DNA of 64,000 nucleotides from an uncultured Exiguobacterium sp. (GCA_913775715.1 CAJYMC010000004.1:1-64000), one strand, 5' to 3'; positions 43,238 through 53,042 are shown, numbered from the stretch's first letter. Notes: generated from the letters alone by a model not told the origin. Numbers and translations: made by a program.

Positions 43238-43804
43238 ATGTATACATTAGCGATTGACTTTGAAACGGCAAATCGGAATAGCCGAAGCATTTGTGCGTTT
43301 GGTTGGTCCGTCCTCTCCAACGGTCGCGTCACGGAGAGTAAACAGGTCTTAATCAATCCCGAAGAGAACTTCGACGCCGGAAACATCCGGGTTCATGGAA
43401 TTCGTCCGAGTGATGTCTTCGATGCACCGACGTTACCTGAAGCGATGGAAGCACATGGCTTATACGATTTAATCGCAGGTGCTCAACTGGTCGTTGCCCA
43501 CAATGCATCATTTGATATGGGGGCGCTCCAAAAAGCGATTCAAAAATACGATATGTACCAGATGCCCGCTTTCACGTACGGTTGCACGGTCAAATTATCC
43601 CGCAAACTGTATCCGTGGTTGCCGAACCATCGATTGAATACGATGGCAGAATTCCTCAACGTCTCTTTCCAGCACCATGATGCGAAAGAGGATGCCTACG
43701 TCTGTGCCTTGCTCTTAAACGATATGTTGGAACGAACGAATCTACAGGATCCGGTCACCTTGCATACGTTCTGTGGCGTTCGGATGGGACAGGTTGCCTA
43801 TTAA
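43238..43804 (+). CDS. DEDDh 3'-5' exonuclease (DNA polymerase III epsilon-like)
   Basis: A 188-residue single-domain exonuclease with Asp7-x-Glu9 (IDFETANR), VVAHNASFD and the final H-x4-D motif in HHDAKEDA. Stand-alone proteins of this type process DNA or RNA ends; the substrate is not clear. Confidence 0.92.
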   Translation: MYTLAIDFETANRNSRSICAFGWSVLSNGRVTESKQVLINPEENFDAGNIRVHGIRPSDVFDAPTLPEAMEAHGLYDLIAGAQLVVAHNASFDMGALQKAIQKYDMYQMPAFTYGCTVKLSRKLYPWLPNHRLNTMAEFLNVSFQHHDAKEDAYVCALLLNDMLERTNLQDPVTLHTFCGVRMGQVAY

Positions 43805-43813
43805 TAAACAAAA

Positions 43814-43846
43814 AAAGCACTCTAGACACAAAATCTAGAGTGCTTT
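43814..43846. repeat. 33-bp terminator repeat, copy 1
   Basis: A hairpin with 13-bp arms (AAAGCACTCTAGA/TCTAGAGTGCTTT) and a 7-nt loop, identical over 33 bp to copy 2 at 44204. The left flank is A-rich; the right flank lacks the T run. Confidence 0.92.
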
Positions 43847-44203
43847 CAGGTTTGTAGACAACAGGGATGACTCCAAAAAATGACGCGTCTTTTCACGCCC
43901 TTTCCTCAGGCGAGACACAAGCCAGTTTTCCCGCTTCGAGCAGGAAAACGGGTCTCGTTTGTCTCTGACAGCGCATAATGCGCTTTTTCCTGTAGGAGTG
44001 GCGTGAAACGCGTTATTTTTTTCTAGAAGAAGGATTCGAGAAGCGTTTTGTTCACTCGACATCGCTTTCTAGGGAAAAACAAGCAAGAGCGACCCTGCAG
44101 CGAAGCGAAGCGGCGAGATGCTTGTCCAAGGAAAACGATGCGAGACGAACAAAAAAGCGCAATCCTTCTCGTTAGAGAAAAATTGCACTTTACCTTCAGT
44201 CTC
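43847..44203. repeat. Compound fold-back element between duplicated terminators
   Basis: This 357-bp gene-free interval consists of two long imperfect inverted repeats. Fold 1: 43875-43910 with 43989-44022, enclosing smaller hairpins including AGCGCA-TAA-TGCGCT. Fold 2: 44026-44064 with 44136-44170, enclosing a CAAGCA/TGCTTG hairpin. A last hairpin pairs about 44152-44161 with 44182-44191. No convincing reading frame is present. It could be a non-autonomous repeat or a structured RNA. Confidence 0.7.
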
Positions 44204-44236
44204 AAAGCACTCTAGACACAAAATCTAGAGTGCTTT
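44204..44236. repeat. 33-bp terminator repeat, copy 2
   Basis: Identical to 43814-43846. Here the right flank has the T run, while the left flank lacks the A run. Together the copies look like one bidirectional terminator split by an insertion that duplicated it. Confidence 0.92.
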
Positions 44237-44250
44237 TTGATACTGTTCTA

Positions 44251-45366
44251 TTATTTGCTTGCTTGTTTGATCGGGAACCAGCCTGGACGACTTGTGATGC
44301 CTGCCCATAATGCATCTGGAACGACGAGTTCTGCTTGTGCTTCTGGATCAAGTTCGGTCCGGATTGACGCAAGATCACCCGCTTCGACTTTTTCAACCCA
44401 CTTCGGTTCCATGATCAGCTCACGACCGAGAGCGATCATTGGAACGACAGCCAAACCTTGTTCGACTTCGTCCGCTGTGTGCAACGATCCAACACCGATG
44501 ACAGGTACTTGTTCGCCAACACGTTCTTGGACGAGCGTGATTGGTGATGTCGTTGCATTTTCGTCACGAATCGAACCTGCGAAGAAGTCCATCACGGAAA
44601 CGTGCAAGTAATCGAGGTCTTTTTTCGCCAGCTCATCGACGAGACGCATCGTATCATCGAGTGTAATTCCTGGATTTTCGATCTCTTCTGGAGAGAAACG
44701 GTATCCGACGATGAACGAAGGATCTTGTTTCGCGACAGCTTCGACTGCATCCACGACCGCTAATGGGAAGGCGAGACGTTTTTCTAAGCTACCGCCCCAT
44801 TTGTCTTCGCGACGGTTTGAATGTGGTGAGAAGAATTGTTGAATCAAGTACGTATTCGCACCGTGAATCTCAACACCATCAAATCCAGCTTCCATCGCAC
44901 GACGTGTCGCTTGACCGAATGCTTCAACGATTGCTTCAACTTCTTCTGCCTCTAGCGCACGAGGTGTCATTGCCCCTTCACGTACAGGTGCAACAGCACT
45001 TGCACTGACTGTTTGCCCACCGACGAGTTCTGGTGGTGCCATACGACCAGCGTGGAAGATTTGTAAGATTGCTTTTGCGCCTTTATCTTGAATCGTTTTT
45101 GCGAGTCGCTTCAGACTTGGAACGAGATCGTCACGATGCGCACCGAATTCATTCGGGAATCCTTGACCGTCTGCTGTGACGTTCGCACATGCTGTAATGA
45201 CCGCACTGACGCCACCTGAACGTTCTGCATAGTACGCGAGTTCCGCATCCGATACTTCGCCGTTCTCTTGTGCTGCATAGTTCGTCATCGGTGCCATCAA
45301 GACGCGGTTTTTCAGCGTCACACCGTTTGGTAATGTAAATGGTTCAAACATTGCTTGAGTTGCCAT
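44251..45366 (-). CDS. NADH:flavin oxidoreductase, old yellow enzyme family
   Basis: A 371-residue FMN TIM-barrel enzyme: LKNRVLMAPMTNYAA start, active-site region DGVEIHGANTYLIQQFFSPHSN and C-terminal GRELIMEPKWVEKVE. It would reduce activated double bonds with NAD(P)H. Physiological substrate unknown. Confidence 0.93.
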   Translation of the reverse strand: MATQAMFEPFTLPNGVTLKNRVLMAPMTNYAAQENGEVSDAELAYYAERSGGVSAVITACANVTADGQGFPNEFGAHRDDLVPSLKRLAKTIQDKGAKAILQIFHAGRMAPPELVGGQTVSASAVAPVREGAMTPRALEAEEVEAIVEAFGQATRRAMEAGFDGVEIHGANTYLIQQFFSPHSNRREDKWGGSLEKRLAFPLAVVDAVEAVAKQDPSFIVGYRFSPEEIENPGITLDDTMRLVDELAKKDLDYLHVSVMDFFAGSIRDENATTSPITLVQERVGEQVPVIGVGSLHTADEVEQGLAVVPMIALGRELIMEPKWVEKVEAGDLASIRTELDPEAQAELVVPDALWAGITSRPGWFPIKQASK

Positions 45367-45459
45367 GAGTGAAGTGCCTCCTCTTAATTTCTTGAATTGA
45401 ATATCGACAGTATACGCTCGTCTTCCTCTGAATAGCTACTGATGTGCTTACGCAATGTG

Positions 45460-47550
45460 TCACTTGCGGATTGCTTTACGGCGCCCCCCCGGCCACCACC
45501 AGTTCCAGTGACCAAATAGTTTCATCAGTGCGGGGACGAGGAGCATCCGGACGATCGTGGCATCAATAAAAATCGCAAGCGCGATACCGACGCCTAGTTG
45601 TTTAATTGGACTGACGCCCGTGAAGGCAAACGCTCCTGTGACGACAATCATGATTAAGGCAGCAGACGTAATGATCTTACTCGTCTTCGCAAGCCCCATC
45701 TCGGTCGCGTAATCGTTATCGCCCGTCTCGTCATAATATTCTTCCATTCGCGAGACGAGGAACACTTCATAATCCATCGATAAACCAAAGACGAGTGAGA
45801 AGATGAAGACCGGTGTCAGAATTCCGATCGTCTCCTGCGGAAGAACTGCGCCGGACTCAAACAAGATGACGAGTAATCCGAATGTCGCTCCTAGACTAAG
45901 CAAATTCATCAAAATCGCCTTGATTGGGATCAAGATGGACCGGAACGCAATCAGCAAGATGATGAATGTCGCCAAAACGACGACACCGACTGCTAGTGGG
46001 AGTTTCGATTCAATGGCATCATAAATTTCCTGATTGAAGGCTGCTGGTCCTCCGACAAGGTAACCGTCCGCCTGCATCTTTCGCACCCAGTCCTGCGAAG
46101 CAGCATCGCCGGGATCGCCTTTTAAGTTAACATCAATTCGTGCTTGGTCGTCCTCTGACAGAAATGCCGTTAAAGCTTCGCGTCCGGTCGGAACAGCGAG
46201 TAACTGTTCGAGCGGCACTTGTTGCTGTTCGGCAATCGTTGCGGCGGATACGACGGAACGCACATCGGGATCCGACTCGAGTCGAATCGTCACGTCTTCG
46301 ATTTTTTCTCGCCCCACCTCTGAGGAAGCATCAGCAGATAAGATGAGGACGGCGTCCGTTCCATCGTTTCCGAATGTTTTTTCCCACGACTCAAAAGCGA
46401 GACGCGACGGATACGATTCTGGTAAAGCAGTCGCTTGCGGAATATTCAACGTCAAGTCGCGTAACGGCAATAAACAAGGTAACAACAGCAATAAGGACAA
46501 AATCGTGACTGCGACTGGACGTTTCATGACGAAACGAGCGAGGCGACGCCAACGATCTTCACTACGACCTGCTCGTCGCCGGAAAAGTCGTCCTTTCTCT
46601 AACACCTTCCCGAAGACGATCAATAGTGCTGGTAGTAACGTTAATGCACTGATGACTGCCCCGAGGACCGAAACGAGCGTCCCGATCGCGACAGCCTGGA
46701 AGACATCCACATCAATCAGTAATAGCCCGGCAAGTCCGACGAATACACAGATTCCGGAAAATAAAATCGAACGCCCTGCCGTCTCAACCGAACGGATCGC
46801 CGCCTTCCGAATATTTTGTCCGTCCTGCCGTTCTTCTCGGAAACGGTTGACGTATAACAGCGAAAAATCAATTCCGAGCGCCAGCGAAATCATCGCGACC
46901 GCATTCAAGACGAAGATCGATAATTCTTGTTGTCCGGCGACAAAATAAAGAACACCGGCACCAAAGACAAAAGTGACGAGTCCCATGATCAACGGTAGGA
47001 TGGCGGCAATCGGAGTACCAAAAACGAGTAGCAAGACGATCAACGCTGCTGGAATCCCGATCAACTCAGCCCGGATGAGGTCATTTTTTGACGCTGTGTT
47101 CAAATCATCAACGACGACTGGTTCACCCGTTAACCGAATCGTTCCGGTGTCATCCAGTTGACGTGTGACCGCAGCTGCCCATTTCGCATCAAGTGTCGGT
47201 ACACCGACCGTCACGTATCCCTTATCGTCCCGAATCGCTCGCGGATTTTCGACGGGACCAATGACGTTCCCGACGCCTTTGATGTCACGGAAGCGCTCGA
47301 CATGTTGCACCATCGTTTGTTGTAGGTTCTCTTGATTCTCAAATAGGACGATGATCGTATGCGGATCCTGACCGAAATCTTGATCGAGTACTCTCTCGAC
47401 GCGTTGAAAATCACCGTCACGTGTAAACCCGTTTCCTTCAAGCCGATCCGGTAATTGGTAGGCAAAATAACCAAGCACGACAAGCAGGATCGCCCAAACG
47501 ACCAACACTCCTCGAAAATACGTACTCATCAGATGACCAAGCCGTTCCAT
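45460..47550 (-). CDS. MMPL/RND family transporter
   Basis: A 696-residue protein with two copies of a one-plus-five helix RND module and an extracytoplasmic domain between helices of each half; SLALGIDFSLLYVNRFREE and FGLSMDYEVFLVSRMEEYY carry the conserved Asp-Tyr pairs. MMPL proteins export lipids or drugs. ATG at 47550 follows AAAGGGG by 7 nt. No TetR regulator is adjacent. Confidence 0.92.
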   Translation of the reverse strand: MERLGHLMSTYFRGVLVVWAILLVVLGYFAYQLPDRLEGNGFTRDGDFQRVERVLDQDFGQDPHTIIVLFENQENLQQTMVQHVERFRDIKGVGNVIGPVENPRAIRDDKGYVTVGVPTLDAKWAAAVTRQLDDTGTIRLTGEPVVVDDLNTASKNDLIRAELIGIPAALIVLLLVFGTPIAAILPLIMGLVTFVFGAGVLYFVAGQQELSIFVLNAVAMISLALGIDFSLLYVNRFREERQDGQNIRKAAIRSVETAGRSILFSGICVFVGLAGLLLIDVDVFQAVAIGTLVSVLGAVISALTLLPALLIVFGKVLEKGRLFRRRAGRSEDRWRRLARFVMKRPVAVTILSLLLLLPCLLPLRDLTLNIPQATALPESYPSRLAFESWEKTFGNDGTDAVLILSADASSEVGREKIEDVTIRLESDPDVRSVVSAATIAEQQQVPLEQLLAVPTGREALTAFLSEDDQARIDVNLKGDPGDAASQDWVRKMQADGYLVGGPAAFNQEIYDAIESKLPLAVGVVVLATFIILLIAFRSILIPIKAILMNLLSLGATFGLLVILFESGAVLPQETIGILTPVFIFSLVFGLSMDYEVFLVSRMEEYYDETGDNDYATEMGLAKTSKIITSAALIMIVVTGAFAFTGVSPIKQLGVGIALAIFIDATIVRMLLVPALMKLFGHWNWWWPGGRRKAIRK

Positions 47551-47579
47551 GATGCGTCCCCTTTCTGTATAAACGTACA

Positions 47580-47618
47580 AAAAACATCCTTCTTGCTGAA
47601 AAGCGAAAAGGATGTTTC
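47580..47618 (-). terminator. Intrinsic terminator before the MMPL gene
   Basis: AAACATCCTT/AAGGATGTTT arms with T run on the minus strand, ending the gene at 47620. Confidence 0.82.
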
Positions 47619-47619
47619 A

Positions 47620-48414
47620 TTACGTCTTTTGAAAAATTTGAACCCATGTGTTGCCGAATGTCGACGATGTCGATACGATCGCAAGACGTCGCGCCTCTTC
47701 ATCGAGTAACACACTTTTGAGTAAAACGGAGGAATGACATCCCTCGAACTTATATTTCAGCTGATTCTTCTCATACAAGTAAAAACGAGATGAATCGGTG
47801 ATCGAAAACAATTGGTGCCGGTGATCAACGAGTGAGTACTCCGCGTAATCTGAAAAAGGAATAATCGATTCCTGATTCGTCGCAGCGTCCCAAATCACAT
47901 ACCGTTTTTGTAGATCATCATAAGAAATGATTGTCGTAGGTGCGATGAATCGTTCGAACGTCAAACGTGTATCATATCCTCGCTCCACTAAGCGTCCGAA
48001 TAGTGGCGCCTCTTCATAATTTGAGTACCGCCAGTCCCCTGTTTGAACGTTCACACAGACGACGTCTGTTTCTGCCGTGTACAGAAAGATCTCATCATCT
48101 TGCCACAAGAATAAATTACTGAACCATGCTTCGGAAAAAGCAGCGGGTCGCTTGATATAATCTAAATGCCCTTGCTCTAAATCTAGTAAACCAAAATAAG
48201 CTGACTCTTCAAATACGATGAACAATCGTCCACCGCCTGGCTCAATGTACCAGGAGAATGGAACATACGCACATGCTGTTTCCCATAGTGGTCTTAAATC
48301 CGCATCACATTTCATAAATCCGTGGCGATCTCGAAAAAGAAGCAAATCCTCCCCGATTCGATCGAACAGTGAGACGGATTCATGGAGTAACAGCTCTGCA
48401 GCAGGTTTATACAT
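47620..48414 (-). CDS. Hypothetical protein, beta-propeller-like
   Basis: A 264-residue soluble protein made of recurring short beta segments with aromatic residues (LFIVFEESAYFGLLDLEQG, EIFLYTAETDVVCVNVQTG, KRYVIWDAAT), which suggests a small beta-propeller. No family or motif recognised. ATG at 48414 follows AGGAAGTG by 6 nt. Confidence 0.65.
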   Translation of the reverse strand: MYKPAAELLLHESVSLFDRIGEDLLLFRDRHGFMKCDADLRPLWETACAYVPFSWYIEPGGGRLFIVFEESAYFGLLDLEQGHLDYIKRPAAFSEAWFSNLFLWQDDEIFLYTAETDVVCVNVQTGDWRYSNYEEAPLFGRLVERGYDTRLTFERFIAPTTIISYDDLQKRYVIWDAATNQESIIPFSDYAEYSLVDHRHQLFSITDSSRFYLYEKNQLKYKFEGCHSSVLLKSVLLDEEARRLAIVSTSSTFGNTWVQIFQKT

Positions 48415-48529
48415 ATGCATCACTTCCTACTTCATACGGTATCAACCTTCTCAGTTTCTCGCTACTATTGATGCGCTCGACTTGCACCTCCTGTTATACT
48501 AACTTCATGGAAAAAGGAGGACGAACACG

Positions 48530-48703
48530 ATGAAACCTTTACAATTATCAGCAGAGACGGCTGTCGAACTCTCAAAACGTCTGAACGTACCACTTGAACA
48601 ACTGATGCATATGCCGCGCCATATCTTGATTCAAAAGCTCGTCGAACTCGAGCAGGAACAAGCGAAAACGGAATCGGATTCGTCTAGCGAATCGGAATCT
48701 TGA
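48530..48703 (+). CDS. yycC: YycC family small protein
   Basis: A 57-residue protein starting MKPLQLSAETAVELSKRLNV and continuing PLEQLMHMPRHIL, matching Bacillus YycC closely, with a Ser/Glu-rich tail. AAAGGAGG precedes the ATG. Function unknown; a homeodomain-like helical fold is plausible. Confidence 0.88.
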   Translation: MKPLQLSAETAVELSKRLNVPLEQLMHMPRHILIQKLVELEQEQAKTESDSSSESES

Positions 48704-48705
48704 GT

Positions 48706-48739
48706 AAAAAGCCTCTATTCCAACGCGGAAGGAGGCTTT
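48706..48739. terminator. Intrinsic terminator between yycC and the M50-like gene
   Basis: AAAGCCTC/GAGGCTTT hairpin. The T run is better on the minus strand, so it mainly serves the gene at 48749. Confidence 0.7.
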
Positions 48740-48748
48740 AATCTTCGT

Positions 48749-49231
48749 TTAAGATTGTGGATGATAGTCGGATTTACCGTAACGGAAGACATTGATGATT
48801 GCTTTTCCGTCACTCGGATAACCGTTCGGATGATCGATCGGAAAGAGGGAGAAAAAGACGAAATAAAACGAGAAATACGCAAATTGGTACGTAAAGATCG
48901 ACGCCTCGAACACGCCGGCATATATGAGACCATTTACGACTAAGATACTCACTAAGTTCGCGATCGATCCACCAGCGTAGACCATGATATTAGCAAACTT
49001 CGTTTCATGACGTAGTGCCTCATACTGACACCATCCATCCCAAAAATAAACACGATTCAGTCGAATCGGACCAACACGAAGCAATGACTTGCCTGAACCA
49101 ATATTGATTTCCATGTTTCCACCGAACAATCGGGCAAAAAAGTAATGGCCCATCTCATGAATCAATGTCACGATAGGTAGCAGTAAAAAGAACGATAAAA
49201 AGAATTTCCATAAATCACCGAAACCGAACAT
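48749..49231 (-). CDS. M50-like small membrane metalloprotease homologue
   Basis: A 160-residue protein with HEMGH in a first membrane helix (about 25-29) and four or so spans. The second motif is present as a degenerate NGYPSDGKA rather than the canonical NxxPxxDG, so catalysis is possible but unproven. It is the second HEMGH protein in the window. Confidence 0.75.
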   Translation of the reverse strand: MFGFGDLWKFFLSFFLLLPIVTLIHEMGHYFFARLFGGNMEINIGSGKSLLRVGPIRLNRVYFWDGWCQYEALRHETKFANIMVYAGGSIANLVSILVVNGLIYAGVFEASIFTYQFAYFSFYFVFFSLFPIDHPNGYPSDGKAIINVFRYGKSDYHPQS

Positions 49232-49372
49232 ACAACGTACACCCTCTCACTTCAAAACAACATCTTAAATACTACATATGAATTTTCCCGAAAGATGTAT
49301 CTTCAAACAATGTTTCGATGATTTTCGCAAGTCAATTGCATGACAGACTGACATCGGACTGTCATCCACGTA

Positions 49373-49412
49373 AAAAAAAGGACGAAGCCCTATAGCGCTC
49401 CATCCTTCTTGA
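49373..49412 (-). terminator. Intrinsic terminator after the pullulanase gene
   Basis: An imperfect stem AAGGATGGAGC with GGCTTCGTCCTT followed by eight T on the minus strand. Confidence 0.65.
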
Positions 49413-49413
49413 T

Positions 49414-51420
49414 TTAATCGGTTTTCTTACGACGTTTGTTCGCTGCGTACAACAATCCGATAATCGTTAGTGCTGCACCGCCTGCTACCGCGTATTTCTT
49501 GTAGTCTGCTTTTCGTTCGGCGATGACCGTCGTCGTCAATGCTTGGACGACCAACTGTTTCTCTTCATGCAGTCGTGGTGCGTGCAACTTGACGGCCCCC
49601 GACTCCACCAATACCTCGAATTCACCGTTTGGCAATTCAATCGTGATATCCTCTTCCGTCGCATTATGGTAGACACGCTGCCGTTCGATGTATCCTTCAT
49701 AGGTTCGTTTCAGTTCAAAGGCAATGACACCTTCCCCTTCTTCAAGGAAGCGTAGATGTTTTTTGATCATCGCTGCGTTTGCGAGACGGAACATCGGATA
49801 CTGACGACGGAGGGCAATCAATCCTTTGACGTACTCGACGGCCGGACGCTCTGTTTCCGCCCGTTCATAGTCAAGACGATTGACTACTTCACCGGCATTG
49901 AAACTGTCACGAATTCCGTCCTTCGTCCGGAAGAACTCTTGTCCGGCATGGAGGAAGGGAATGCCTTGTCCCGTCAAGATGATGGCATTTGCGAGCATTT
50001 GCCGTTTCCGGCGAATCGCTTCCGTATCCTCTGGACGAGACACCGTTAATTTATCCCAAATCGTCAAATCATCGTGTGCTTCGACGTACGAGACGACCTG
50101 ATTTGGTTCATCGGCAAATCCTTGCGAAGAGACGTTGCCGGCGATTCCCCGTTTGACTTCACTCGTCCGGTCGAATGCGCCACTGATGAAACCGCGGTCT
50201 TCCGGCGTTTGAACATCGCCTTTGACCCCATCCCGTAAGCCGTTATTGAAATGAGCGATTCCTGGCATCTTCGGTGCATTGAAGTAGTTCGCTTTTTCTT
50301 CTGGATCGAGTGGCGTATCGAGATCCCAGCCTTCACCAATGATTAGAATCGACGGATCGATCCGGTCAAGTGCATGGCGCACCTGATTCATCGTCTCGAC
50401 ATCATGCAGTCCCATCAAATCGAATCGGAAACCATCCAGATGGTACTCTTTCGCCCAGTACGTCACACAATCAAGAATGAACTTCCGCATCATCAAACGT
50501 TCAGATGCCGTATCATTTCCACAGAAACTACCGTTCGACAAGCTACCATCCGCCTCTTGACGATAGAAGTAGCCAGGAACGAATTGACCAAGCGGAACCG
50601 TTGCTGCATCATACGTATGATTGAAGACGACGTCCATGATGACACGAATCCCGCGGTCATGTAACGCTTGTACCAATTGTTTTAATTCAAGGATCCGCGT
50701 TCGTGGATCATCCGGATTCGATGAGTACGAACCTTCCGGCGCAAAGTAGTTCACCGGATCATACCCCCAGTTATAGTTATCCGGGTCGTTCGACGCTGTC
50801 TCATTGACTGAGCCAAAATCATAGATCGGTAGTAACTGGACATGTGTCACACCAAGATCCGCTAAATAATCAAGTCCTGTCAATCCACCATTTGGTGTCC
50901 GGGTCCCTGCTTCCGTCAGCCCAGCGAACGTACCACGTGCGACGATACCACTAGCCGGATGACTCGTTGCATCGCGTACATGTAATTCATACACAACTGC
51001 GTCTTGCGAAGAATGGAACAGTGGGCGTTCTTCAATCCATCGTTCCGGTGTCACACTTGTCGGGTCAATTAACGCACCGCGTTTCCCGTTCGTTCCGACG
51101 GCTTTCGCATACGGATCGACCGCCTCGACTTTTTGTCCGTTGATGCTCGCTTGAAACGTATAGAAATAACCTTCATATGCCGCTCGATCGAGTTCAACGA
51201 CGTACGTTCCCCGTTCGCCTGCCATCATCTCGACCTCTTCGACTTTTCGTGCGCGTAGTGTCTTGTAGAGACGAATCACGACACGTTCTGCCGTCGGCGC
51301 CCACAAGCGCACGCGAATCGCTGTCTCTGAGAAGGTCGCTCCTAAATCATTTCCACTATAGGCAAATCGCTCATCCAGTTCTTGCGGTGTGAGCGTCAAC
51401 ATGTCTGCTGTTTGTTTCAA
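49414..51420 (-). CDS. pulA: Type I pullulanase with C-terminal membrane tail
   Basis: A 668-residue GH13 enzyme with an N-terminal CBM48-like domain, the type I signature YNWGYDP, and catalytic regions VFNHTY, GFRFDLMGLHD, IGEGWD and YVEAHDD. It cuts alpha-1,6 links in pullulan/branched dextrins. Unusually it ends in a membrane helix (about 643-660) and a KRRKKTD tail, but has no signal peptide and no LPxTG. TTG at 51420 follows GGGGTG by 7 nt. Confidence 0.93.
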   Translation of the reverse strand: MKQTADMLTLTPQELDERFAYSGNDLGATFSETAIRVRLWAPTAERVVIRLYKTLRARKVEEVEMMAGERGTYVVELDRAAYEGYFYTFQASINGQKVEAVDPYAKAVGTNGKRGALIDPTSVTPERWIEERPLFHSSQDAVVYELHVRDATSHPASGIVARGTFAGLTEAGTRTPNGGLTGLDYLADLGVTHVQLLPIYDFGSVNETASNDPDNYNWGYDPVNYFAPEGSYSSNPDDPRTRILELKQLVQALHDRGIRVIMDVVFNHTYDAATVPLGQFVPGYFYRQEADGSLSNGSFCGNDTASERLMMRKFILDCVTYWAKEYHLDGFRFDLMGLHDVETMNQVRHALDRIDPSILIIGEGWDLDTPLDPEEKANYFNAPKMPGIAHFNNGLRDGVKGDVQTPEDRGFISGAFDRTSEVKRGIAGNVSSQGFADEPNQVVSYVEAHDDLTIWDKLTVSRPEDTEAIRRKRQMLANAIILTGQGIPFLHAGQEFFRTKDGIRDSFNAGEVVNRLDYERAETERPAVEYVKGLIALRRQYPMFRLANAAMIKKHLRFLEEGEGVIAFELKRTYEGYIERQRVYHNATEEDITIELPNGEFEVLVESGAVKLHAPRLHEEKQLVVQALTTTVIAERKADYKKYAVAGGAALTIIGLLYAANKRRKKTD

Positions 51421-51531
51421 AGCTAAGCACCCCTTTCATTTCATGGTTTTTATTATAACAAAATTTCAAAGCAGTGGACGCTTCCGGTATTCCTCTCTAA
51501 AATAGAGAGTGGAATGAAAGGGGAGATTAAC

Positions 51532-52026
51532 ATGGCAGCAAAAGATAATTCATTTGATATCGTGTCACAAATCAACATCGAGGAAGTCAAGAACGCCGTC
51601 CAGATCGCTTTGAAGGAAATTACGAACCGCTTCGACTTCAAAGGTTCAAAGAGCGACATGAAGCTCGAAAAAGAGGATTTGATTCTAATCTCAGATGACG
51701 ATTTTAAACTCGATCAAGTCAAAGATGTCTTAACAGCAAAATTGATCAAGCGCGAAGTCCCGACCAAAAACCTGCAGTATGAAAAAGTCGAGCAGGCTGC
51801 TGGGAACACGGTTCGTCAACGCGTCATTCTGAAAAGTGGAATCGATCGTGACGATGCGAAAAAAATCAACAATGCCGTCAAAGAATCAAAATTAAAAGTG
51901 AAGACACAGATCCAAGATGATCAAATCCGTGTCACAGGTAAATCACGTGACGACTTGCAACAAGTCATGCAAATCGTTCGTGAGCTTCCGTTATCGGTCG
52001 ACGTTCAGTTCATTAACTTCCGTTAA
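51532..52026 (+). CDS. YajQ family nucleotide-binding protein
   Basis: A 164-residue UPF0234/YajQ protein with two ferredoxin-like halves ([18 protein letters not shown]; ending VDVQFINFR). Members bind c-di-GMP or nucleic acid in some species. ATG at 51532 follows AAGGGGAG by 6 nt. Confidence 0.94.
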   Translation: MAAKDNSFDIVSQINIEEVKNAVQIALKEITNRFDFKGSKSDMKLEKEDLILISDDDFKLDQVKDVLTAKLIKREVPTKNLQYEKVEQAAGNTVRQRVILKSGIDRDDAKKINNAVKESKLKVKTQIQDDQIRVTGKSRDDLQQVMQIVRELPLSVDVQFINFR

Positions 52027-52073
52027 TCCACTCGCGTCAAATCGGCTGAACGTTCTTGTTCAGTCCATCAAAC

Positions 52074-52121
52074 AAAAAAGGGAGGTGCTTTCTGGATCGT
52101 ATCCAAAAAGTACCTCCCTTC
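52074..52121 (-). terminator. Terminator between yajQ and hydroxybutyrate dehydrogenase
   Basis: AAGGGAGGTGCTTT with AAAAAGTACCTCCCTT forms a stable stem; T run on the minus strand. Confidence 0.82.
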
Positions 52122-52135
52122 ATTTATAGTGTTGC

Positions 52136-52921
52136 TTACTGCGCTGTATAACCACCATCAAGAACAACTGCTTGACCCGTGACACCTGCTGCTTTGTCAC
52201 TTGCAAGGAAAATAGCGTAATCCGCGATTTCTTTGACTTGGAGTAACCGTTGTTGCGGGACAAGTGGATAGATGACTTCTTCTAATACACGTTCGAGTGG
52301 TACATTCCGTGTTTCAGCGAGCGAAGACAATTGGTTTTGGACGAGTGGTGTATCGACATATCCTGGGCAAATCGCGTTGACCGTGATACCTGAAGTTGCT
52401 CCTTCTAATGCTGCGACTTTCGTTAAACCGATGACGCCGTGTTTCGCACTGTTATAAGCAGCTTTCCCTGCAAAACCAATCAATCCGTTGATCGATGACA
52501 TGTTTAAGATACGTCCAGACCCTTGTTTTTTCATGATCGGGAAGACATATTTCGTATAGAGGAACGGTGCACGAAGCATGATGCTTTGAAGCAAGTCAAA
52601 TTTCTCAGTTGAGAACTCTTCGATTGGTGAGACGTGCTGCATTCCTGCGTTGTTGATGACGATATCGATCGTTCCGTAATGCGCGACAGTCTGTTCGATA
52701 CTTGATTTGATTGCTTCTTCATTCGTCACATCACCCGCGACGGCAAATGCATCGAAGCCTTTTTCACGAAGTGTTTCAGCAGAGCGTTTTGCAGCTTCTT
52801 CCTGAAGATCGACGATAACGACCTTCGCACCTTCTTGGGCGAATTCTTCAGCGATCTCAAGACCGATTCCGCTTGCTGCTCCTGTAATCAATGCAACTTT
52901 TCCTTCGAGTTGTTTCATCAT
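52136..52921 (-). CDS. 3-hydroxybutyrate dehydrogenase (SDR)
   Basis: A 261-residue SDR with TGAASGIGLEIA, NNAG, YNSAKHG catalytic motif and the hydroxybutyrate dehydrogenase features ICPGYVDTPLVQNQ and GGYTAQ end. It would interconvert 3-hydroxybutyrate and acetoacetate with NAD. Divergent from a LysR regulator that may control it. Confidence 0.9.
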   Translation of the reverse strand: MMKQLEGKVALITGAASGIGLEIAEEFAQEGAKVVIVDLQEEAAKRSAETLREKGFDAFAVAGDVTNEEAIKSSIEQTVAHYGTIDIVINNAGMQHVSPIEEFSTEKFDLLQSIMLRAPFLYTKYVFPIMKKQGSGRILNMSSINGLIGFAGKAAYNSAKHGVIGLTKVAALEGATSGITVNAICPGYVDTPLVQNQLSSLAETRNVPLERVLEEVIYPLVPQQRLLQVKEIADYAIFLASDKAAGVTGQAVVLDGGYTAQ

Positions 52922-53042
52922 GATGGATTCCTTCTTTCTTTATCTTTACGTGTTCGGTCTCTTTACTGTACGCTGATTGAAAGAATAATAAAAATGAATA
53001 CTTGTTATGACATCTATAACTCAAAAGAATAGGAGAATACTG

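Noticed and set aside
43835-44205. Small open frames inside the fold-back element
   Set aside because: They cross the inverted repeats, lack ribosome sites and encode basic, low-complexity peptides.
43814-44236. CRISPR array
   Set aside because: Only two repeats exist, each a self-complementary terminator, separated by 357 bp; no cas genes are present.
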